A stretch of DNA of 64,000 nucleotides from Geosiphon pyriformis (taxonomy: Eukaryota; Glomeromycota; Glomeromycetes; Archaeosporales; Geosiphonaceae): assembly GCA_016748015.1 (NCBI GenBank), contig JAAOMT010000275.1, positions 19,711 to 83,710 of the forward strand, given 5' to 3'. A program made the position numbers and the translations under genes. How positions within the stretch are numbered: the stretch's first letter is position 1; each line of letters begins with the position of its first letter. Shown in pieces: positions 56,901 through 64,000 of the stretch. The notes under the pieces were generated by a model. That model saw only the letters and a list, made by a program, of their open reading frames with translations, searched no databases and was not told where the DNA came from.

Positions 56901-57620
56901 ATGACTATTCTTCAAAACATTTAACAATTATCCCAAAAACTAATAATAGCTTTAAAAACAATACCCAAATTATCTATTACTGTTACTGAAAACCACATTA
57001 ATTATACCCAAACAGAAGTAGTTACAAATTTAGCCCTAAATTCACGAAAATATTACCCATATAAGAAGAATACAAGAAATTATTCTGGAATTCACCTGCC
57101 AGAACTTTTAAAGCTTGCTTTAAAAGAAAACTTAATGCTCACTTCTATTAGTATTCCACCAAATGCTACTATTTAACAAAAACTTCAACTGTGTCTTAAT
57201 GAAGAAAACTACGACTATACTCTAATATATAGATATTTCTACATTGGAAAAACACTTCACAAACAAAAATGGAAGCTTACAGCAGCAAATTTCACAAAAG
57301 AAGCTATTCGGAAACAACTCCACAATAAATTCAAGACAACAGCTGAACCTACAAACAGTCATTATAAACTAAGAACTGCTCTTAGACTTTATGACCTATT
57401 TTACATCTGTGAAAACGTCCTACAAAACCCAATTTTACAGTCTTTGAAGATTCAATATATTGAAAAGCTCACAGAACTGAAATTTTAACAATTTTCAGAC
57501 CAAATTTCTTCAATAATTTTGGATTATTATTTGGAAATTACAGACAGTACTTGGACTTCGATGGAGCTCAGTCTTGAGGAGGAGGTTATGTTACCAGACA
57601 AAATTAGAGATATTGTTTAG
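56901..57620 (+). pseudogene. Third ORF of element H (unknown function)
   Basis: 240 codons from ATG 56901 in one frame with three internal stops (56922, 57174, 57486; each TAA, one transition from CAA). Features: GIHLPELLKLALKENL, YRYFYIGKTLHKQKW, HYKLRTALRLYDLFYICENVLQNP. It aligns with the third ORFs of elements A and B. Mostly helical and soluble-looking, with no signal peptide or membrane span. The frame runs through the polypurine tract and 32 bases into the 3' LTR before TAG. Function not recognised. Confidence 0.6.
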
Positions 57621-58575
57621 CATGAAATTATTTTTATAATTCCTATCATTAATTAGCATATATTATTGTTTCAAATTATTACTTATTACATTAGCAAAAT
57701 GTCTGAAATTATCATTTAATTAATAACCCAATTGGTACATAACACAAATGTAACCTAAGTGCAATGATCAATCATGCAATATCCTGAAATATATAACATT
57801 CAAAAGTTTGCTGAAATTTGTAGAAATTTGCCAAAATAATTGATAGTTTACCAAAATATCTAATAGTTCACAGAAATAACTTGTAATTTGCTGAAATGTA
57901 TCTTTAGTTCAGTGAAATTGTAGAAAAGAGCAAAGTTCAAGTTTATAAAATAGTATTACAACAAGTTGTATAAAAAAAGAGCTTCTTTCTTCAAGAAAAT
58001 GTATTTTACTTCAGATTTAACAATTAGAATCATCTTTTACACACAAAAACAAACTAAATATCAAATAAATTCAAAAAAACCAAATTTTTTAAATTATTGC
58101 ACTTGAAAAATTCTAAAAACCCAATTAACGTTTTGAAATTGATTAGCTACTAATTTCAATAAACTGTTAGTGACTCCAAGCCTGGATCGAAAACAATTTC
58201 CTTGACAGAATTCAATTTTCTTTTACATTTCTTTTATTTATTTTTTATTTTCTTATTATAATCATTAGGGTAACTTACAGACAAGATTCCTGTAGAAAAG
58301 TTGACTTTTACAGCAAAGTAACTACACATTTTTTAGTGAGCTTTCAGACAAGCAATTTCTGGGAAAGAATTAATGTTTACTACAATATAACTACACAAAG
58401 CAACTGGCACGGAATTGGCCATTCTATTTATAAGCCCAGCAGTTCAAATTATAGGAGATAATTTGAAGATAAATTCAGTTATCAGAGATTCAAACACTTC
58501 CCATAGTCATGAATTAACAGCATTACAATAAACATACAAGAGCTAAGAAAAGACCAAAAAAAACCTCTAGTAACA
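57589..58575 (+). repeat. 3' LTR of element H (987 bp)
   Basis: Collinear with 48847-49831 along its whole length; TGTTACCAG to TAGTAACA. Differences from the 5' LTR are mainly transitions, with about 27 in the first 400 bp by eye. Confidence 0.95.
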
Positions 58576-58937
58576 TCGTCCACCATGTTATCAGTCTCAG
58601 AGGCATTGGAGTCCATGTAACTTGTCTTCTCGGCCATTATGTTGTTCATGTTCTCAATGTTGGATACCCCATTAATGCTGGTATCTTTACTCTCCACCTT
58701 ATTACCCCAAGACATCTTATGTTTGTCACAATCATTTTGTAAAATGTGGCCAGGAAGAGATCCAGCTGACAAATCTACTACCATGCCAGTAACATCAGGT
58801 TTTTTTGATTTTTTGTAAGAGGGACTCTGAGAATATACACTCTCAATGTGCATTTTCTTTTTAGCACCAGCCTGGGATCTCAACCCAGCTGAGCCAGAAC
58901 CAGAACCACCAGCAGAAAAGCCCACTGGATCTATCAT
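58576..58937 (-). pseudogene. LINE G ORF1 N-terminal segment
   Basis: About 120 residues: a Ser/Gly-rich start (SAGGSGSGSAGLRSQAG), then KKKMHIESVYSQSP and KSKKPDVTGM, similar to the N-terminus of LINE I ORF1 at 61227. Predicted disordered. Separated from the rest of ORF1 by 9.7 kb of element H. Confidence 0.85.
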
Positions 58938-59085
58938 AACAAAATCAGGTATGTTGAAAGAAATAACTAAAAGTAATAAGGGGGAAGGAAAAAGGAAAAG
59001 CTATAACTTTGGCAGTATAAAAACTCTCATTATGATCAGGGAATTGACAAGAGAAAGAAAGTTTTTCTTATTTTTTTTGGTATTT
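58576..59085 (-). mobile_element. LINE G, 5' part (5' UTR and ORF1 start)
   Basis: Continuation of LINE G beyond element H. ORF1 starts MIDPVGFSAGG at 58937 and runs to the H insertion at VDDV (58576), corresponding to the codons before ATLRKT at 48846. The 5' UTR (58938-59085) matches the start of LINE I (TGTC, then GATTTCCTAATTACAATGAGAG). The right TSD TTTGAATTT follows at 59086. Confidence 0.9.
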
Positions 59086-61090
59086 TTTGAATTTAAAGTT
59101 AATAAATTTTTATTTTTATTTAATAATGCAGTCATTTTTAAATAAAAAGTAATTACTGCTATATATATAAAAACCAAAGTTAAAAGAGAATTTATTTGAT
59201 TAATTTTAAATAATAGATTTATTAAAAACATAATTACTTATTAGTTAATACAAAAATTAAAATAAAATATTAACAGATTAGCTCAAACAATAATTATTAC
59301 TACTAATAAAATAAAAAAACTTTTATAAAAAAAATTAACAATTTTTTTTATAATTAATAGAATCACTATTTCAATTAAAGTTTTTATTATAGATGTATCT
59401 TAATATTAAACTCTTATTAAAAACAATTGGTTTTTCAAAGCCAATACAAATTTATACTAAAAAATCCAAAAACTTAAAATTTTTTACTAAAGACAGTACA
59501 CTAAAATATCTGTTATTTGTAGTATTTTTAACAAATAATTCGAAAAAAGCCTAGTTTTTAAATTTGAAAAAAAACTAATTATTAAAACTTATATAGTATT
59601 AAAAAAACAAAACAACAACTTTTTAAAACTTTTAAATTACAATTAATATTTTTATAGTTTAAAAATTCAAATTAACAATTTATATTAACAATAAACAATA
59701 AATAAACTAATACTTAATATGTTTTATACTTAAAATTAGAACCAAAAAAACAATTAACTTATATTTTATTCAAATATAAGAATTGCAACAAAAAACTTTT
59801 ATCTATAAAAACTTGTATATTATTTAAAAAAAAATATGAAATTTGTATTTGTTATTATTATAAAATCTACTATTAAAAATAATTTGGCCAACTAAAACAA
59901 AATAGAAAATAGAATAATAAATTATGTCTTATTTGTAAACAATTGTTATTTAATAAATATAATTAAATTAATATTACAATAAAAGAAAAAATTTGTGATT
60001 AAATATGTCAATATGTTTTAATTATCTTAAAAAAAATAAAAAAAAAATTTTGTTTACAGTAATTTATAATAGTACTTTTAATAAACTTTACTATTACTTA
60101 TATAATATTAAAATAATTTATAAATTAGCAGTAATTTTAATTAATAAAGAAATCCAAAAAAATATTTACTAAATAAAAAAGCCAAATATATTAAATATAT
60201 AATAAAATTAGTTAGATTTAACTATAAAAATGAAGTTAAACTTTATTATCTAATTTTTAGTCATATATATTTTTCAAAAAAAACTCAAATACAATGATTA
60301 AAATAAATAAATATTCAACTATATAAAAAGTTTATTATGTTTTGTGATAACCAATAGTATTTAAAATACTATGTTTTTAACATATTATTATTAAATAAAA
60401 ATAATTAAGACAAAATTAAATTGGTAAATTTGAAAAATTCTAATAAGCTTAATTTATTTATTAAAAATTAATTTGTTTTATAATTCAAATATTTTAATAA
60501 CAATAAAAAAAAATTAAACCAAAAAAACCTATAAAATTAATATTAAATATAATTTATAATATTCAAAAAAAATATTTTAATTCTATTAACAAAAATTAAT
60601 ATTAAAATTATATTTGAAATTTTACTAAGAGCAATAATACAAATTGTTTTTCAATTATAATTGACAAACAAAAAAATTACAAAGCTATTTAAAATTAAAT
60701 ATGCTGAAAAAATTGTACAAATTATTTATTTATCTTTAATTAACATTTTAGATTTGCAATTAATTAAAAATTAAGATAAATTTAGCAAAAATAACAGAGA
60801 AATTCAAAGCTTTAAATTAATCAAATGATTTACAGTTCTAGTAAATATAGTTTTTAATATACAAAATAAATTTTATCAAATTTTAAGACTACTAAAAACA
60901 ATTATTTTGTTATCTTTTAAAAAAATTTATAAAGTATATATCTGTTTAATACTTATTATTACTTAACAAATTTTTAAATCAAATAAACAAATTTACAAAG
61001 AATATAAAATTTTAATTCCAAATATTTACTTATTTAAAAAATTTAATATTATTTTTTACAATTTTAATCTTATTATAAAGCTATTAACAA
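59086..61090 (+). mobile_element. Relic F, second part
   Basis: Continues F where it stopped at 42465. TTTGAATTTAAAGTTAATAA matches 51795 of H; 59280-59420 matches 51990-52120 of the protease region; about 60600-60850 matches the dUTPase region (53330-53660, including ...GAATCTCACCAGATTCT as AAATTTTATCAAATTTT); the end at about 61085 matches 53905. Almost every G/C of H is A/T. No frame survives. Confidence 0.87.
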
Positions 61091-62740
61091 AAAAAAAATC
61101 TTTTTTTTGTCGATTTCCTAATTACAATGAGAGCAAAAATTTATTGAAAATTTAACATACTCTTGTTTTCCCTTTCCTATTCACTTTTTCATAGTTATTT
61201 TTTCTAATCCATCTGTCTTTGTTGTCATGGAACTAGTAGGCTCTTCTGCTGGTGGCTTTGTTTTGGGTTTGACTGGTTTGGAGATCTGCCTAAACACTAA
61301 AAAGAAGTGTGTAGAGAGTATCTACTCTCATGCTGTGTTGTATAAGAAGCCAAAAAAACCTGAAGCTGGTGGTGTTTTGGTCAACTCGTCTATTGGCCCT
61401 CTGGCACTAAAAGATATTGGCATTTCTGGTAATAAGCCTATAGTATCCTGGGAAAGCAAAGTTGGAAGTATTGTTAGCAGTGTAAGTGGTTTCTCAGATG
61501 TTGAAAATATGACAAACATGGTTGCTGAGAAAATGAGCTATGCTGAATTAGGTGAAAATGACAATATGAATAATGTTACACTGAGAAAAACTCATATTCA
61601 AACATACGTGTTGGGCAACTCTCTGAAGGCTCCAATGTTTAATACTATGAACAATGATGAGAGTGTGCTAAGTCTTCCTTCTCCAAAGTTTGTTGGTTCC
61701 AATTAGCTGCCACCTATCAGATTATGTGTCCTAGAGAAATATAGTTTTGAGCCAGTCAAATCATTTGCATTGGATATTAAGTTGTCTGCTGTGTCTGAAA
61801 AAACAAATAGTGATAAGTTAATTGCAATCAAAAAAATCTTTTATTAAATTGATGGTTTTGGGGGGACATTAACTCTCTCAAAATTTTCAGGGATTATTAA
61901 AGCTTTATTTACATCTGAGTTTAGTATAAATAAGACAAAGGAATTGGCAATCTGTGAAAAAATTATTGTTAATAATGATCTAAGAAAGATAAATAGCCAT
62001 TCAGATTGGGAAGTAATAGTCAAGAAGATCCCAGTAGATCTTCCCAAATTGGTAATTGTGTCAATGTTTTCTAAATTTGGTCAGGTGATTTCGATTAGGA
62101 TACAACTGATTGGGCTTTGGCAAAAAGCTTTAGTGGAATTTGAGTCATCAGATGTGGCTAGATCAGTTGTTTCTAAATGGTCAGTTCTTATAAGTAAAAA
62201 TTCTGTTCATGTTGTATTGACATTAAGTGACAAAGATTTGTGGGTAGTAAAAGATTGTCATCGGGCTTTGTTGTACACTTTGCCAATAGACACTATGGCA
62301 CATGATTTTTTTGGTTTGTTGAAATCATATGGTAAAAAAACTTGTTTTATTGGCCATAATCTCAGTTTATATGTGCATGACAGATGTGCAGTAATGTGTT
62401 TTGCTAATGAAGCATCCAAAATAGCTGCTGTTAGTTCTGTTCCAGTTTATAAGAGTGTGAATTTGTACTGAGCTGGTCTTTTTTTGGCTTGTGGCACCAA
62501 TTGTAAACAATTTGGTCATGTTTCTGATGTGTGTTTGATTGGTGAAAACTCTGGAGTTTATTATAAGCAAGTGGTGTCTTCTCAGGATTAGGTTCATCTG
62601 ATTAACATTTATAAGAAGAAGCAGGCCCTAGTTGTTTATCTGGTTTTTTTTGGTAGAAAAACTTGGGCTCAAATTGCAAGTGGTTCTCCTTCTCATGTAG
62701 TCTTGTCAGTTTTTTTTGGTGTTGGTTTGCTTTTAGGTGT
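61091..62740 (+). mobile_element. LINE I, 5' part only (cut by element J)
   Basis: Plus-strand LINE beginning near TCTTTTTTTTGTCGATTTCC, with the same 5' UTR as LINE G. It is interrupted by element J in ORF1 and presumably continues past the window end. It inserted into relic F. The exact 5' end and TSD cannot be fixed because the 3' end is outside. Confidence 0.82.
61227..62740 (+). pseudogene. LINE I ORF1 (RRM-like, CCHC), truncated by element J
   Basis: Starts MELVGSSAGG (61227). N-terminal Ser/Gly-rich part, KSYAELGENDNMNNVTLRKT-like linker, then DGFGGTLTLSKF and an RRM-like region (VIVKKIPVDL...FSKFGQVISIRIQLIGLWQKALVEFE, about 62000-62150). The knuckle CGTNCKQFGHVSDVC (62491-62535) has one extra residue between the first two Cys. 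Stops at 61704, 61844, 62469 and 62589. The rest of the ORF lies beyond element J. Confidence 0.82.
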
Positions 62741-63599
62741 TGTTACAGTTTAAGAATTTAGAAAAAAAGAATCATAAAAATAATACAAACTATTCAATCA
62801 TAATATAACACAGTAATAATCTTAGAAAGGTAATGATTAACATAGTAGCAAACACCATCTCGCGATAGTGGCAAGCACCAGTTCACAATAGCAGCCAACA
62901 CCAACTGGTGATAGCAGCAAACACCAGGTTGAAATATCAAAAAGAAAGTATTTTCTCGTAGAACTACAAACATGTATATATACAGTAGTTTTAATATTGG
63001 AAAATAAAAAAATCAAGTAATAAAAATCATAACTTATCAAGCAATAGATCCAATTTTATCCAACAAACTCCACTTTAAATCATACTTTCAAATTAAATAT
63101 CCCAAGAAACCTTTAAAAATCAAAAAGAAATATTTAAAACTGAACTATCACAACCCAAAGTATTAAGAAACTTACTTGTATTATTTATTGAATGAAACTA
63201 TCATTCATCAACTGAAACCCTTGGAAGAATAATCCTTGATCAAGATTATTCATGTTGTTACTAATTGATAAAAGCTTTATTGTGAAAATTAGAAAAGCGC
63301 TAAAGACTATTAACATTCTGTGTTTCTAGATTAGAGAAACACATCAGGCAATTGCAAGGATAGCCTCAGAGAAGACCCCAGACAGTGGGTAGATTTCAGT
63401 TCAGCCTCTGAAAAGAAGTACATAAACACACACAACAATCAAGAATTAAAGAATAACTTACATTGCAACAGTAAAAAGAAAGCCTTCAGTGTAACAGTGA
63501 CACTATCACACAAATAGAATTGAGGAACTCACAAAAGACTGATTGCAATTAAAGCGGGATATCAGCAATTAAATATAACAAGAAAACCATTCTGTAACA
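62741..63599 (+). repeat. 5' LTR of element J
   Basis: 859 bp with inverted termini TGTTACAG/CTGTAACA. It contains the 23-bp x 4 array at 62845-62936. Differs from the solo LTR at 8073 by about 2% plus short indels. Confidence 0.92.
62845..62936. repeat. 23-bp x 4 tandem repeat in LTR J
   Basis: Same four-unit array as 8176-8267, only one base different in the fourth unit (CAAACACC against CAAGCACC). Confidence 0.85.
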
Positions 63600-63601
63600 T
63601 T

Positions 63602-63618
63602 TGGTGAACCCTACGAGG
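63602..63618 (+). other. Primer-binding site of element J
   Basis: TGGTGAACCCTACGAGG, two bases after the LTR, starting with the TGG complementary to a tRNA CCA end. Confidence 0.75.
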
Positions 63619-63654
63619 AAAGAAAATCAAAAAGGAAATAATAATTAGCAATAA

Positions 63655-64000
63655 TTCATTGCTAAAAAGGAAAAGACAAAAGTGACGACAAAAACCCCTA
63701 ATCTTACTGTTCTTGAATTCTGCCGTGCTATTTACACACAAAATCAAAGTGATCTTGGATTACCAGAAGGGTGTTGTCCAGCAGAATCTGCCCTCACTTA
63801 TTATATCAACGCCAGAATAAATTATCATATAGGAAAGGAAGAAGAACCACATGACGCAAAACTTGGATTGTATAGAGAATTATCACAATACACTACAAAA
63901 AAAGTAGCAGTAATAGCCGCAACTATTGTCAAAATCCATCAAGAAATTGAGCAATACGCCAACGAAAATTTTCCAATATCCACAGGAAACACTAGGGAAC
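63655..64000 (+). CDS. Gag of element J, N-terminal part, open to window end
   Basis: Frame open from 63655 (after a TAA at 63652) to the last base, without any ATG before the window end; a GTG at 63682 precedes TTKTPNLTVLEFCRAIY. LPEGCCPAESALTYYINARIN and EIEQYANENFPIS align with IPDGIETFKKTLYQYIENHIN and NIIQYCEENYPVK of element H gag. It is therefore the same gag N-terminal domain. Start codon unknown (non-AUG, a downstream AUG or splicing). No stop in 115 codons, unlike H. Confidence 0.75.

Larger units (their letters stand above)
48847..58575 (+). mobile_element. Element H: complete Ty3/Gypsy retrotransposon with dUTPase-like domain
   Basis: Two LTRs (48847-49831 and 57589-58575), a PBS beginning TGGTGCTCTTCC at 49834 and a polypurine tract GAGGAGGAGG before the 3' LTR. 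Internal order: gag with CCHC knuckle, protease, zinc-ribbon block, dUTPase-like domain, beta-rich domain, RT, RNase H, integrase, third ORF. TSD TCAT (left) and TCGT (right) inside ORF1 of LINE G, in the opposite orientation. All domains are present but about a dozen in-frame stops exist, so it is not autonomous now. The LTRs differ at very roughly 6% of sites by eye, nearly all transitions. Confidence 0.95.
62741..64000 (+). mobile_element. LTR retrotransposon J, 5' end (continues past window)
   Basis: LTR 62741-63599 (TGTTACAG to CTGTAACA, 859 bp), PBS TGGTGAACCCTACGAGG at 63602, then an open gag start. It lies inside ORF1 of LINE I; the bases before the LTR are GTGT. The LTR is of the same family as the solo LTR at 8073-8940. 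The gag frame is uninterrupted to the window end, so this may be the youngest element here. Confidence 0.9.

Noticed and set aside
56901-57620. Third ORF as an envelope protein (errantivirus-like)
   Set aside because: No signal peptide, no transmembrane segment, no cysteine pattern; location alone is not enough.
59086-61090. Extremely AT-rich DNA suggesting mitochondrial insertion (NUMT) or centromere
   Set aside because: It aligns in order with the protease to post-dUTPase region of element H (51795-53905); the same holds for 39539-42465 with the LTR and gag. It is decayed Gypsy sequence.

Overview
The window looks like nuclear DNA of an AT-rich, transposon-rich early-diverging fungus. I infer Glomeromycotina (arbuscular mycorrhizal fungi such as Rhizophagus or Gigaspora) from the many short AT-rich introns, the Ty3/Gypsy plus APE/RNase H LINE content and the extreme AT bias of decayed copies; nothing in the window proves it. 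Only two host genes are present, both on the minus strand, side by side: COG5 (Golgi tethering complex subunit 5, 17 exons, 27232-30984) and RPS12 (ribosomal protein eS12, 3 exons, 31660-32291). Both splice to complete open frames. Everything else recognisable is transposable-element DNA.

Layout. 1-7375: 3' part of a decayed Ty3/Gypsy element (A; gag end, protease, zinc ribbon, dUTPase-like domain, RT, RNase H, integrase, third ORF, 3' LTR). 7376-11656: 3' part of an older copy (B) of the same family, interrupted by a solo LTR (8073-8940, TSD CTGG). 11976-18430: LINE B1, minus strand, 10-bp TSD. 18815-26667: LINE C, plus strand, 11-bp TSD, with a solo LTR (22663-23753) in its RT. 27232-32291: host gene island. 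32410-32951: a 20-N assembly gap flanked by identical 261-bp ends that finish in a hairpin. 33134-33260: a tiny LINE-tail insertion with 10-bp TSD.

33565-64000 is a stack of nested elements. An extremely AT-decayed ORF1-only LINE relative (E) is split by a younger member of its own family (D, 34231-36543), by a 5'-truncated LINE (K, 37073-38735) and by an AT-decayed Gypsy relic (F, from about 39539). F is split by full-length LINE G (42466-59085, TSD TTTGAATTT), whose ORF1 is split by a complete 9.7-kb Gypsy element H (48847-58575). The second half of F (59086-61090) is followed by LINE I (from about 61091), cut by LTR element J (62741 to the window end), which belongs to the same family as the solo LTR at 8073.

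The Gypsy families share an unusual architecture: a gag frame without an early ATG that begins at the primer-binding site, a zinc-ribbon and dUTPase-like block between protease and RT, and a third ORF of unknown function downstream of integrase. The LINEs share ORF1 (disordered N-terminus, RRM-like fold, CCHC knuckle, coiled coil) and ORF2 (APE endonuclease, RT, RNase H, Cys/His finger), with stop/start overlap between the two ORFs and one conserved 3' tail. Most in-frame stops and lost catalytic residues are C-to-T or G-to-A changes, often at CpG. Element-by-element comparisons were done by eye; no alignment or database search was run.
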